From: Candidatus Merdivicinus excrementipullorum
GTDB lineage: Bacteria > Bacillota > Clostridia > Oscillospirales > Ruminococcaceae
DNA: 35,012 nt
NCBI GenBank assembly: GCA_018716725.1
Contig: DVJP01000059.1
Coordinates: 1 to 35,012, forward strand
Reading direction: 5' to 3'
Shown here: one piece after another, positions 17,133 to 25,374 of the stretch
How the letters are laid out: the number at the start of each line of letters is the position of its first letter
Numbering within the stretch: position 1 is the first letter of the stretch
Notes under the pieces: generated by a model
Told to the model about the DNA's origin: nothing
Seen by the model: only the letters and a program-made list of their open reading frames with translations
Database searches by the model: none
Position numbers and translations under genes: made by a program

Positions 17133-17714
17133 TTACCGGTTCGCGATCACGCGGTCAATAAGCCCGTATTCCAGGGCTTCCTGAGCGGACATAAAGTTAT
17201 CCCGTTCGCAGTCCGCGGCAACAACCTCCAAGGGCTTGCCGGTGTTTTCCGCCAAGATCCGGTTCATCCGCTCCTTGACGCTTTCCAGGCGTTTCAGGTG
17301 GATGGACATATCGGTAATCTGGCCCTGGGTGCCGGCGGAAGGCTGATGGATCATAATTTCGCTGTTGGGCAGGGCCAGGCGTTTGCCTTTGGCGCCGCTG
17401 GACAGCAGAAACGCGCCCATAGAGGCCGCCATACCCACGCAGATGGTGGAAACATCGCATTTAATGAAATTCATGGTATCGTAAATGGCCATGCCAGCCG
17501 TTACAGAACCGCCGGGGCTGTTGATGTACAGGCTGATGTCCTTTTCAGGGTCCTGGCTTTCCAGGTAAAGCAGCTGGGCCACTACCAGGGAAGCGGACGC
17601 ATCGGTAACCTCTTCGCAAAGCATAATAATCCGGTCATTGAGCAAACGGGAAAAAATATCGTAAGAACGCTCGCCGCGGCTGGTCTGCTCCACGACCATT
17701 GGCACTAAACTCAT
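17133..17714 (-). CDS. clpP: ClpP, proteolytic subunit
   Basis: 193-residue serine protease with the full triad: Ser98 in GMAASMGAF, His123 in [10 protein letters not shown] and Asp172 in ERDNFMS. It starts directly at the mature-like [20 protein letters not shown], so the propeptide is very short. Fourteen-subunit chamber partner of ClpX. GGAGGG lies about 7 bases upstream. I see no CtsR-type operator upstream; the leader contains an inverted repeat (17753-17795). Confidence 0.98.
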   Translation of the reverse strand: MSLVPMVVEQTSRGERSYDIFSRLLNDRIIMLCEEVTDASASLVVAQLLYLESQDPEKDISLYINSPGGSVTAGMAIYDTMNFIKCDVSTICVGMAASMGAFLLSSGAKGKRLALPNSEIMIHQPSAGTQGQITDMSIHLKRLESVKERMNRILAENTGKPLEVVAADCERDNFMSAQEALEYGLIDRVIANR

Positions 17715-17752
17715 ATCAAAACCCTCCGTTTCAAATCATTGCAGAAACATAA

Positions 17753-17795
17753 ACAGCTATCGGATGACACAAAACCTGTCCCACCCAATAGCTGT
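17753..17795 (-). promoter_or_regulatory. Inverted repeat in the clpP leader
   Basis: ACAGCTAT (17753-17760) and ATAGCTGT (17788-17795) are perfect inverted copies. The inner sequence is partly complementary too (GACA/TGTC), giving a long imperfect hairpin. It ends about 40 bases before the clpP ATG. A TATACT further upstream (about 17860) may be the -10, with a weak -35. Confidence 0.45.
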
Positions 17796-17915
17796 GTATG
17801 AACTGTTTTTGTGCAGATACCCGGTTTTCAGACAGTATCGGAAAACCGACACAATTTAAGTATAGACCTGAAAAATGAACGGAAAACGTCCGGTCTGCAA
17901 CCTTTTCATGAATTA

Positions 17916-17934
17916 GGAGGCGGATTTCGCCTCC
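17916..17934 (-). terminator. Hairpin after tig (no T-run)
   Basis: GGAGGCG (17916-17922) and CGCCTCC (17928-17934), 5-base loop, 18 bases after the tig stop. No T-run follows on the minus strand, so it may end tig inefficiently and allow read-through to clpP. Confidence 0.4.
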
Positions 17935-17952
17935 CAAAAGGAAAGGCGGTAA

Positions 17953-19236
17953 TTATTCGCCGGCAACTGCGCTGTCGCGGATCATGTCGCTAGCTTTGTT
18001 CACAGCCACGTCCTTGGTAACGTCAGCAGCGGGGATCAAGCCTTTCAGGCGCTCCACGTCCATCTTGTAGCCTTCGGCCAGACGGGTGTACTCCTGCTCC
18101 ACTTCTTCCTCGGTGGGAACGATGTTTTCCAGCTCCACGATTTTCTCCAGAGCCAGACGGATCTTCACCTGGCGCTGAGCCTGGGCTTCAAAGGTCTTGC
18201 GGAAGGAATTGCGGTTCATGCCGGTGTACTGGAGGTACAGATCCAGGCTCATGCCCTGGGACTGGAGACGGTACTCGAAGTCCCGGATCATTTCGTCAAT
18301 GCGGACTTCGTACATCTCGGTGGGGATTTCGCCCTCCATGTTCTCGATAACGGTGTCAATGAGCTTGTTTTCAAACTCGGTGGAAGCGGTGCGCTCGTTG
18401 GCGTCCTCCAGTTTCTTGCGGATGTCGGCTTTCAGCTCGTCCAGGGTGTCGAACTCGCTGGCGTCTTTGGCGAACTCGTCGTCGGCCTCAGGCAGCTCTT
18501 TGGCGGTGATTTCGTGCAGTTTGATCTTAAACACAGCGGGTTTGCCCTTCAGGTTTTCCGCATGGTATTCCTCGGGGAAGGTCACATTGACGTCGAACTC
18601 GTCGCCGGTGTTGTGGCCCACAACCTGATCCTCGAAGCCGGGGATGAACTGGCCGGAGCCAAGGGTCAGGGAGAATTTCTCCGCTTTGCCGCCGTCGAAA
18701 GCAACGCCGTCTACAAAGCCCTCAAAGTCGATAACAACAGTGTCGCCGTTGGCGGCGGGGCGGTCCTCAACGGTGATGGTCCGGGAGTTGCGGTCCCGCA
18801 TCCGGTCGATTTCAGCGTTGACGTCCTCGTCGGTGACAGCTTTCACATCTTTGGCGGCCTTGATGCCTTTGTAATCCTTGACGGTCACTTCAGGTTTTAC
18901 GGTGCAGATTGCTTTAAAGGTCACGCCGTTTTCCTTGGAAATGTCAGCCACGTCCACTTCGGGAGGGCAGACGATTTCCAGGCCGGATTCGGTGACAGCT
19001 TCCTGGATGGCGGTGGGGTAAATGTCGTTGACCGCTTCTTCATAGAAAAAGCCTTCGCCGTAGAGCTTCTCAATAGTTTTGCGGGGAGCTTTGCCTTTGC
19101 GGAAGCCGGGGATCTCGATTTTTTTGACCCGTCTTAAGTAAACTTTCTGGCAGGCCTTTTCAAAGTCCTCAGCGGAAACCTTAATTTCCAGCTCATACTT
19201 ATTGGTGGCGGTATTGGTTTTGGATACTAAACTCAT
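17953..19236 (-). CDS. tig: Trigger factor, ribosome-associated chaperone/PPIase
   Basis: 427 residues, the normal length. The N-terminal ribosome-binding domain has the signature IPGFRKGKAPRKTIEKLYG (about 43-61). The middle is an FKBP-type prolyl isomerase domain (NGDTVVIDFEGFVDGVAFDG, then GSGQFIPGFEDQVVG). The rest is the helical chaperone domain. It binds nascent chains at the exit tunnel. AGGAGG lies 7 bases upstream. The order tig-clpP-clpX is the conserved quality-control cluster. Confidence 0.98.
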   Translation of the reverse strand: MSLVSKTNTATNKYELEIKVSAEDFEKACQKVYLRRVKKIEIPGFRKGKAPRKTIEKLYGEGFFYEEAVNDIYPTAIQEAVTESGLEIVCPPEVDVADISKENGVTFKAICTVKPEVTVKDYKGIKAAKDVKAVTDEDVNAEIDRMRDRNSRTITVEDRPAANGDTVVIDFEGFVDGVAFDGGKAEKFSLTLGSGQFIPGFEDQVVGHNTGDEFDVNVTFPEEYHAENLKGKPAVFKIKLHEITAKELPEADDEFAKDASEFDTLDELKADIRKKLEDANERTASTEFENKLIDTVIENMEGEIPTEMYEVRIDEMIRDFEYRLQSQGMSLDLYLQYTGMNRNSFRKTFEAQAQRQVKIRLALEKIVELENIVPTEEEVEQEYTRLAEGYKMDVERLKGLIPAADVTKDVAVNKASDMIRDSAVAGE

Positions 19237-19331
19237 GTAACTTCCTCCTGTTATTGTTTCCGGCGCTTCTGGCGCACAGTCATATTTCTCTCCAATAGAA
19301 AAAGGCCGAAAACTTCTTTTCAGACTAATTC

Positions 19332-19340
19332 ATTATAGCA
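19332..19340 (-). promoter_or_regulatory. Extended -10 promoter of tig
   Basis: Minus strand TGCTATAAT (19340-19332): a perfect -10 with the TGn extension. The -35 region is weak (TAGCAT at 17 bases). It lies about 95 bases before the tig ATG. Confidence 0.65.
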
Positions 19341-19394
19341 CAAACCGGCTGAATATGCTAGAATAAAAACAAGTTTTTCTCTTTTTCCTGTGTT

Positions 19395-20072
19395 TTAGCC
19401 GATTTTCATGGGGTTAAATTGGATATAATCACAAGAAATCAGTCGAAAATCTATGCCAACCCGTTCGCCGTTGATGGCGTAGCCGGATGAATAGCCGTGG
19501 ATATGGCCATAATAGACCTGTTTGACATTGTATTCGTGGAGCACTTCCAAAATTTCGCAGCATTCCCCGCCGCCGTAAATTGGCGGGTAATGGAGGAAAA
19601 CCACAGGCGGTTTCCCCAGCTTTTTCCCGGCTTCCAAAGAAAGCCGCAGGCGGCCGCACTCCCGCAGCAGCACCTTTTTATCGGCCTGGTCGTTCATCCA
19701 GCCCCGGGTGCCGCAGATGGCGTAATCCCCATATTCGTAAGCGTTGTTAAATAAAATTTTCAAAGTGGAAAAACCGTTTTCCGCGAAAAATTTTTCCACC
19801 TTGGTTTTGGTGGAAAACCAAAGGTCGTGATTTCCCTTCAAAAGGAGCTTGGTACCGGGCAGGCTGTCCAAAAAGGCGAAATCCGCAAGGCTTTCGGAAA
19901 TATCCAACCCCCAGGAAATATCCCCGGCAATGACCACCGTATCCTCGGGACGGACTTCCCGCTTCCAGTTTTCGGCGAGCCGTTCCACATAATTCGTCCA
20001 GCCCGGGAACACGTCCATGGGCTTGTCCACACCCAGGGAAAGATGCAGGTCCGCGATTGCAAATAAACTCAT
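19395..20072 (-). CDS. Metallophosphoesterase (calcineurin-like)
   Basis: 225 residues with all metal-binding motifs of the calcineurin-like phosphoesterase fold: DLH (D8, H10), GDISWG (D51), GNHD (80-83), the His in VVFLHYPPIYG and GHIHG near residue 192. It is a cytoplasmic hydrolase; the substrate cannot be read from sequence. The form with GDISWGLD and an HYPP block is a recognised Firmicutes subgroup of unknown role. AAGG lies 8 bases upstream of ATG 20072. It appears to be a single gene. Confidence 0.93.
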   Translation of the reverse strand: MSLFAIADLHLSLGVDKPMDVFPGWTNYVERLAENWKREVRPEDTVVIAGDISWGLDISESLADFAFLDSLPGTKLLLKGNHDLWFSTKTKVEKFFAENGFSTLKILFNNAYEYGDYAICGTRGWMNDQADKKVLLRECGRLRLSLEAGKKLGKPPVVFLHYPPIYGGGECCEILEVLHEYNVKQVYYGHIHGYSSGYAINGERVGIDFRLISCDYIQFNPMKIG

Positions 20073-20233
20073 AAATAATTCCTTTTCTTGTTGAGGGATA
20101 ATTCAAGGCATTTCTGGCACACTATACTCGGAGCCGGTTCACTGGGAAAGCATTGTTTCCCTTTTCCCAATGATCCCTGCTCCCTATCATTCTCCAAATA
20201 CCAAATACGCCAAACGCCAAAGGAGGCATTCCC

Positions 20234-20404
20234 ATGTCTGATCTCGGAAAAAACAAAGAAGCCATTTCCTGCGTGGAGTGCGACGTGACCAACTGCATCC
20301 ACAACAACCACCAGAACCACTGCACCGCCCAGAGCATCAAAATCGGCACTCAGTCCGCCTGCACCTGTTCTGAAACCGTCTGCCAGAGCTTCCGGGCAAA
20401 CTAA
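20234..20404 (+). CDS. DUF1540 family small cysteine-rich protein
   Basis: 56 residues with seven cysteines (13, 16, 21, 30, 43, 45, 50). The arrangement ISCVECDVTNC...C..QSIKIG...C.C..TVCQSF is the DUF1540 pattern: C-x2-C-x4-C, an 'I.IG' strand, then T.C.SF. The spacing suggests a small metal-binding (probably zinc) fold. The function is unknown; the family is common in spore-forming Clostridia. An excellent ribosome binding site (AAAGGAGG, 7 bases before ATG) decides the start. A + strand terminator follows at 20578. No convincing promoter was seen upstream (a TATACT near 20122 lacks a -35). Confidence 0.9.
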   Translation: MSDLGKNKEAISCVECDVTNCIHNNHQNHCTAQSIKIGTQSACTCSETVCQSFRAN

Positions 20405-20577
20405 CGCGCCCCGGCCGGAAAACGGTCCAGAAACCTGTCGGAAGGGGCAGGCAACTGCCCCCGGATTCCGATGCCTGGCGGGGGGATTCCCCCCACACAT
20501 TTTCATTTGACATCAGGAAATACGCAATGAAGCCAGATCTTCAGGGGATTCCGCGAAAATGTTGGGGTCGCGGACCC

Positions 20578-20606
20578 AGCGCAGCCGTCACGGGCTGCGC
20601 TTTTTT
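20578..20606 (+). terminator. Intrinsic terminator, + orientation
   Basis: AGCGCAGCC (20578-20586), 6-base loop, GGCTGCGCT (20593-20601), then T to 20606. The T-run is on the + side, so it serves the DUF1540 transcript, whose 3' untranslated region would then be about 175 bases long. It abuts the thrC stop. Confidence 0.88.
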
Positions 20607-20607
20607 A

Positions 20608-22101
20608 TTAAAGCCCCAGCTGCCGCCGGACAAAGGCCCCCATTTCCTCCTTGGAAATACTGCCGGTAAACCGCACCGGCTTCTCTTTTAAGGCCAAAAG
20701 GGAGGCGGGCGGCGTCATGCCGGAAAACTCCGCCAGCAGGCTCACCTGGGCGAAATCATCCTCCGGCAGGGCTTCATTGGTAATGGCTTTTAAAACATCG
20801 GCGGTAAATTTATAGGGGGAAGCGGTGGAGGCGATAATGGTTTTGGTTTCATCCCCGGTTTTCTTCACATAGTCCTCCCAAACCCGGACGGCCACGGCCG
20901 TGTGGGTGTCGCAGAGGTAGCCGTACTCCCGGAAAATATCCCCGATAGTTTCGGCGGTTTTCTCATCGTCGCAGGATCCGCCGGCGAATTCCGCCTGGAG
21001 CTTTTGCAGAACTTCCGCCGGGACCTGGTATTTTCCATCTGCGGACAGCTTTCCGAACCACTCCCGGATTTCCCCGTCGTCCCGGCCGGACAGCTCATAA
21101 AGCAGCCGTTCCAGGTTGGAGGAAATGAGGATGTCCATAGAGGGGGACGAGGTGGTAAAAAACTCCCGGTTCCGGTCGTAAACGCCGGTGGTGATAAAAT
21201 CCGCCAGGACCTTGTTGCGGTTGGAGGCGCAGATGAGCCTGCCCATGGGCAGCCCCATTTTTTTGGCGTAGTAGGCCGCTAAAATGTTGCCGAAATTGCC
21301 GGTGGGCACCGCCACATTGACGGGTTCCCCCAGCTTGATCTCCTCCTGCTCCACAAGGGAGGTGTAGGCGGCAATGTAGTATACAATCTGGGGGACCAGG
21401 CGGCCCCAGTTGATGGAGTTTGCCGAGGAGAATTTCCAGCCGTTTTGTTCCAGCTCCGCCAAAATTTCCGGGTCGGTGAAAATCTTTTTGACGCCGGTCT
21501 GGGCGTCGTCAAAGTTGCCCCGGATGGCGCAGACGGAAAGGTTTTCCCCCTCCTGGGTAGTCATCTGCCGCTTCTGCATGGGGCTGACGCCGTCCTCCGG
21601 GTAAAAGACCAGCATCCGGGCGCCTGCCACGTCTTTAAAGCCTTCCAGAGCGGCCTTTCCCGTGTCGCCGGAGGTAGCCACCAGCACCGCGATGTCCTTC
21701 CCCGGCTCCGTCTTTTTTGCGGAAACCGTCATGAGATGGGGCAGAAGCTGAAGGGCCATGTCCTTAAAGGCGCAGGTAGGGCCGTGCCACAGCTCCAGAA
21801 GGTAGGCCTTCTCCCCTACTTTGGAAATTTCCGCAATATTCTCGGAGTCAAATTTTTCCGGCGCGTAGGCGCTTTCCACGCATTGGGACAGCTCTTCCGG
21901 GGTGAAATCCGTCAGGAAATCCGAAAGGATGGCCTTGGCCTTTTCCTGATAGCTTTTCCCCACCAGGGAAGAAAGGCGTTTTAAGTCCCACGCCGGAAAT
22001 TCCTCCGGCACAAAAAGCCCGCCTTCGGCGGAAATCCCCTGGGCGATGGCTTTCGCCGCCGTTACCCGGCAGGATTTATCTCGGGTGCTGCTGTACATCA
22101 T
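20608..22101 (-). CDS. thrC: Threonine synthase
   Basis: 497 residues; a PLP enzyme converting O-phosphohomoserine to threonine. The PLP lysine is K113 in CAFKDMALQLLP. The ATSGDTGKAA block (about 141-150) binds the cofactor phosphate, and VAVPTGNFGN follows. The length (about 500) and the N-terminal YSSTRDKS fit the fungal/Gram-negative-like long subtype. ATG 22101 is preferred over the ATG one codon later because AAGGGGGAG ends 8 bases upstream. It stands apart from other threonine genes, behind a 500-base palindrome-rich gap. I looked for a T-box leader and did not find one. Confidence 0.97.
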   Translation of the reverse strand: MMYSSTRDKSCRVTAAKAIAQGISAEGGLFVPEEFPAWDLKRLSSLVGKSYQEKAKAILSDFLTDFTPEELSQCVESAYAPEKFDSENIAEISKVGEKAYLLELWHGPTCAFKDMALQLLPHLMTVSAKKTEPGKDIAVLVATSGDTGKAALEGFKDVAGARMLVFYPEDGVSPMQKRQMTTQEGENLSVCAIRGNFDDAQTGVKKIFTDPEILAELEQNGWKFSSANSINWGRLVPQIVYYIAAYTSLVEQEEIKLGEPVNVAVPTGNFGNILAAYYAKKMGLPMGRLICASNRNKVLADFITTGVYDRNREFFTTSSPSMDILISSNLERLLYELSGRDDGEIREWFGKLSADGKYQVPAEVLQKLQAEFAGGSCDDEKTAETIGDIFREYGYLCDTHTAVAVRVWEDYVKKTGDETKTIIASTASPYKFTADVLKAITNEALPEDDFAQVSLLAEFSGMTPPASLLALKEKPVRFTGSISKEEMGAFVRRQLGL

Positions 22102-22147
22102 TATGAATACTCCCCCTTATATTGGAAAAAACCACGGGCGTGGCCGA

Positions 22148-22481
22148 TGTAGGGGACGATGCCCGCATCGTCCCGCGATTCCCCAAAAATGGTTGAAAAA
22201 TCGAGCGGATGTAGGCATCCGCCCCTACCGGCGAATCGCCGGTGATTTAGCCAGCAAGTTCGCTTGATGGCGCGGCCGTCCTGCCCCGCGCCAAGTTTTT
22301 AATATGAAATCAAACAATAACGGGGTTATAGGGGCCGGGTCGCCCGGCCCGGCGGATTTCCCGATACGTTTTTGCGTTTTACGCGGGCGGGGAAACCCCG
22401 CCCCTACAAATTCGTTGCCTGTTCCGTTTTAAAAAACGATAGGAATAGGACCCCCTCACTACGGCGAATTCATTTCGCCGT
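22148..22481. repeat. Cluster of REP-like palindromes
   Basis: Seven short inverted repeats in about 340 bases: GGACGATGC/GCATCGTCC (22154-22173), GCGGATG/CATCCGC (22205-22222), CCGGCGA/TCGCCGG (22228-22242), GCCAgCAAG/CTTGaTGGC around TTCG (22250-22271), GGCCGGG/CCCGGCC (22333-22349), GGGCGGGG/CCCCGCCC (22385-22403) and ACGGCGAA/TTCGCCGT (22461-22481). Three share an edge motif: TGTAGGGG before the first, CCCCTAC after the second, CCCCTACA after the sixth. They look like copies of one intergenic repeat family in two orientations. No gene or promoter was found here. Confidence 0.8.
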
Positions 22482-22508
22482 CCAGCGGTCGGATAGAGAT
22501 TGAAACGC

Positions 22509-22577
22509 CGCGGCGTCTTATCAGCCCGGATTCCGGGCCCGCGGCGTCTTATCAGCCCGGATTCCGGGCCCGCGGCG
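22509..22577. repeat. 31-bp direct repeat, two copies plus a partial third
   Basis: A 31-base unit starting CGCGGCGTCTTATCAG is present at 22509-22539 and 22540-22570 without mismatch, followed by its first seven bases (22571-22577). Each unit contains GCCCGG-ATT-CCGGGC, a 6-bp hairpin. The units abut with no spacer. It lies between the palindrome cluster and the end of the dipeptidase gene. Confidence 0.92.
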
Positions 22578-22600
22578 AATTGGCGGCCCGGCCTCCGGGG

Positions 22601-23503
22601 TTACCAGTTTTGTTCAAAGAACCGCTGGGCGTTGCGGAAGGTGATTTTTTCCACAAACTCCGCATCAAAGTGCTTGATTAAGTTCTGGTGCCAATCCGGG
22701 ATCTTGTCAATGCGGTCTAAACGAGAAGGCATGGCCGCCCCGTCAAAATCGCTGCCTACGGCAATGTTGTCCTCGCCGCCCAAGGCGATGATCCGCCGGA
22801 TATGGGCCCGCAGCTCCTGGAAGGTGGTGTCGCTTTCGCCGTTGACGAACACCGGGAAAAAGTTAATGCCGATAAGCCCGCCCCGGCGGATGATCTCCTG
22901 AATCTGCAAATCGTCCAGGTTCCGGCGGTTGGGACAGATTTCAAAGCAGTTGGAATGGGTGGCAATAAAGGGCCGCTCCGCCACCTCGCACAAATCCCAG
23001 AACCCCAGAGTGTTTAAATGGGAAACGTCGATGATAATGCGGTTTTTCTCCAATTCCTTCACTGCCTGACGGCCGAAATCCGTCAGGCCGATTTCGCTGT
23101 GGACGCCTCCGGCCAGCTCATTTTCGCCGTTCCAGACTAAGGAAAATACCTTGACCCCCATTTGGGCGAACTCCTCAATACGTTCCAGCTTGCCGCCCAA
23201 AGCCGCGCCGTTTTCCACCGTCAGCATGGCGTTGCAGATGCGGTCCTTCACCTGGTTCGGGTCATAGACGGCAATGGAATCGCTCTCCTCCAGAGCCTTT
23301 TTGAGGACATCCGCCTGGGCCAGGAACTCCCGGTAGGCTTTGGCCCCCCGGATGTCGTCGCCGATAAACACGGCGAAGGCCTGCACCCACTGGTCAAAAA
23401 TCAGCCCGCGCTCCACGGAAACTGCGCCGTCGTTGTGAAGCAGGCTTTCCTTCTGATGGCGGCACCGGCTTAAGGTGTCGCAGTGCAAATCAAAATGCCG
23501 CAT
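22601..23503 (-). CDS. Membrane dipeptidase family (M19) peptidase
   Basis: 300-residue zinc dipeptidase of the renal dipeptidase family. Metal ligands are visible: HxD in FDLHCDTLS (H7, D9), a Glu in MLTVENGAALGG, and His residues in IIDVSHLN and FIATHSNCFE. The late GSDFDGAAMP block is the substrate-side signature. Probably cytoplasmic, since there is no signal peptide. It hydrolyses dipeptides, often of D-configured residues. ATG 23503 matches the family start and has GGAGG 8 bases upstream; it overlaps the preceding rnhB-yraN gene by 14 bases, so it is probably translated from the same message. Confidence 0.94.
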   Translation of the reverse strand: MRHFDLHCDTLSRCRHQKESLLHNDGAVSVERGLIFDQWVQAFAVFIGDDIRGAKAYREFLAQADVLKKALEESDSIAVYDPNQVKDRICNAMLTVENGAALGGKLERIEEFAQMGVKVFSLVWNGENELAGGVHSEIGLTDFGRQAVKELEKNRIIIDVSHLNTLGFWDLCEVAERPFIATHSNCFEICPNRRNLDDLQIQEIIRRGGLIGINFFPVFVNGESDTTFQELRAHIRRIIALGGEDNIAVGSDFDGAAMPSRLDRIDKIPDWHQNLIKHFDAEFVEKITFRNAQRFFEQNW

Positions 23504-24482
23504 AATCCATGCCTCCGTTTCTTTGGTCGGGGACAAAAGCGCCGGGCAGATGTTCTGCCGAAAGGGCTTTGCCCTCCGCCGGGGATAAGGTGACTTCTAT
23601 GACATCGAACCGGGGCTGAAGCTCCGACGGATGTTCTGAAAGATAAGTAAGGGCGGCCCGGATAATCCGGTTCTGTTTGGCCGGGGTGACCGCCTCCCGG
23701 GGAAGGATGCCGCTGGAAAGACGTGCCTTCACCTCGCAGAAGGCCAAAAAGCCGTCCTTTTGGGCGATCAGGTCGATTTCTCCGCCGGGACAGCGGTAAT
23801 TCCGTTCCAGAATCCGGTATCCGGCCTGTTCCAAAAGCCCCGCCGCCGTGTCCTCGCCCAGTTTCCCATGGGCCTGGGCAGTCCCTTCTTTGGCGGCGAA
23901 ATATTTTTTTAAGAAAGTAAGCCGGTGCACCGGGGACGCGCCGTATTGGTCCAAACGGGCGTAATGCTCCTTGGTGCCGTAGCCCTTGTGCTGCTCAAAA
24001 GCGTACTGGGGATAGGCTTTGGCCAGCTCCTCCATGCTCCGGTCCCGGGCAACCTTGGCCAAAATGGAGGCCGCCGCGATGGAAGCGGATGTTCCGTCGC
24101 CCTTTACCACCAGCCGGGAAGGGACAGACAGCCCCGGGTTCCGGTTGCCGTCCACCAAGGCAAAGGCGGGCTTTACCTTCAGCCCGTCCACCGCCCGGTT
24201 CATGGCCAGAAAAGTGGCCTGCAAAATATTCAGCCGGTCGATTTCCTCCACTGTGGCGGAAGCAATACTGGCGGCCACAGCTTTTTCCAAAATCACGTCA
24301 AAGAGAGCCTCCCGTTTTTTGGGGGACAGCTTTTTAGAGTCGTTGATACCGGGGATTTCCTCATCCAAAGGCAGAATCACCGCCGCCGCGTAAACATCCC
24401 CGGCCAAAGGGCCCCGGCCCGCTTCGTCCACCCCGCAGAAAACCGGGATGCCAAGGGAACGGTCGTATTCGTAAAGGGTCAT
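23490..24482 (-). CDS. rnhB: Fused RNase HII - YraN (UPF0102) protein
   Basis: 330 residues, against about 200-250 for RNase HII alone. Residues 1-200 are RNase HII: GVDEAGRGPLAG (D19, E20), ALVDGN (D111) and AKVARDR (D147) supply the four acidic catalytic residues that cut RNA in RNA-DNA hybrids. Residues about 205-315 are a YraN/UPF0102 endonuclease-like domain: HGKLGEDTAAGLLEQAGY, then GGEIDLIA (E235, D237) and FCEVKAR (E250, K252), the restriction-nuclease-like site. Both active sites look intact. The two genes are usually separate neighbours; here they are one frame with no internal stop. ATG 24482 overlaps the rbgA stop by four bases (ATGA), so translation is coupled. Confidence 0.93.
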   Translation of the reverse strand: MTLYEYDRSLGIPVFCGVDEAGRGPLAGDVYAAAVILPLDEEIPGINDSKKLSPKKREALFDVILEKAVAASIASATVEEIDRLNILQATFLAMNRAVDGLKVKPAFALVDGNRNPGLSVPSRLVVKGDGTSASIAAASILAKVARDRSMEELAKAYPQYAFEQHKGYGTKEHYARLDQYGASPVHRLTFLKKYFAAKEGTAQAHGKLGEDTAAGLLEQAGYRILERNYRCPGGEIDLIAQKDGFLAFCEVKARLSSGILPREAVTPAKQNRIIRAALTYLSEHPSELQPRFDVIEVTLSPAEGKALSAEHLPGAFVPDQRNGGMDYAAF

Positions 24483-25360
24483 GCTGTTCCCTCCTTTTTA
24501 GGCGGGGCTTCCAGGGAAAGACGCCCCAGCTTGCCGCCCCGGTATTCGTCTAAAATCATGGCGGCGGCCCGGAGGGTGTCCACTTCCCCGCCGCTGACGA
24601 GCATCCCGCGCCTTCTGCCCACCAGTTCCAGCAGCTCGTATTCTTCCCGGCCCTCCAAATCCTCAGGGTTCAGCTTAAACCGGGCAAGCAGTGCGGGATA
24701 TTCCTCCCGAAGCCAGCCTAAAAGACGCATGGCCAGCAATTCCACATCCAGAATCTGGTCCTTGACGGCGCCGGTAAAAGCCAGCTTCTCCCCAACAGCC
24801 GGGTCCTCGAATTTGGGCCACAAAACGCCGGGGGTGTCCATTAAGTCCACATCCTTTGCCACGGCGATCCACTGTTTATCCACAGTGACGCCGGGCCGGT
24901 CCTCCACCTTGGCCCGCTTCTCCTTTGCCACCCGGTTGATAAAGGAGGATTTGCCCACGTTGGGGATGCCCACGATCATCATCCGGATGGGCCGCCCCAC
25001 CATGCCCTTGGCCTGGCGTTTTTCGGTAATATCGGCGAGGATTTCCCGGACAGCGGGCAGGAATTGGTTGATTCCCTTTCCGCTGCGGGCATCCACGGCA
25101 ATGGCTGGAATCCCCTGCTCCCGGTAATAACGGAGCCATCGGGCGGTTAAATCCGGGTCGGCGGCGTCGCTTTTATTGAGGACTAAAAGCCGCCGTTTTT
25201 CCCCGATCCATTTATTCAGCTCCGGGTTCCTGGAGCTTTGGGGAATCCGGGCGTCTGTCAATTCCACCACCAAATCCACCAGCTTTACCTGGTCCTGGAT
25301 CAAGCGGCGGGTTTTGGCCATATGGCCGGGAAACCATTGAATGTTTGGCGTCTGTGCCAT
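24479..25360 (-). CDS. rbgA: RbgA (YlqF), ribosome-assembly GTPase
   Basis: 293 residues with circularly permuted GTPase motifs: G4 NKSD (62-65) comes before G1 GIPNVGKSS (131-139) and G3 DTPG (175-178), the hallmark of the YlqF/RbgA class. The N-terminal IQWFPGHMAKTRR contains the conserved catalytic-type His. It acts late in 50S subunit assembly. AGGAGG lies close to ATG 25360. It sits in a co-directional block after the signal peptidase genes and before rnhB-yraN, a conserved Firmicutes neighbourhood with rplS. Confidence 0.97.
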   Translation of the reverse strand: MAQTPNIQWFPGHMAKTRRLIQDQVKLVDLVVELTDARIPQSSRNPELNKWIGEKRRLLVLNKSDAADPDLTARWLRYYREQGIPAIAVDARSGKGINQFLPAVREILADITEKRQAKGMVGRPIRMMIVGIPNVGKSSFINRVAKEKRAKVEDRPGVTVDKQWIAVAKDVDLMDTPGVLWPKFEDPAVGEKLAFTGAVKDQILDVELLAMRLLGWLREEYPALLARFKLNPEDLEGREEYELLELVGRRRGMLVSGGEVDTLRAAAMILDEYRGGKLGRLSLEAPPKKEGTA

Positions 25361-25374
25361 AGCTCCTCCTATTC

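Noticed and set aside
22102-22320. T-box or other amino-acid-sensing leader upstream of thrC
   Set aside because: No T-box sequence (GGGTGGTACC-type core) or terminator/antiterminator pair was found; the region is made of unrelated palindromes.
22490-22577. Possible mini CRISPR array (GATTGAAAC followed by 31-base repeats)
   Set aside because: The repeats abut directly with no spacers, only two full copies exist, GATTGAAAC occurs once outside the unit, and there are no cas genes.
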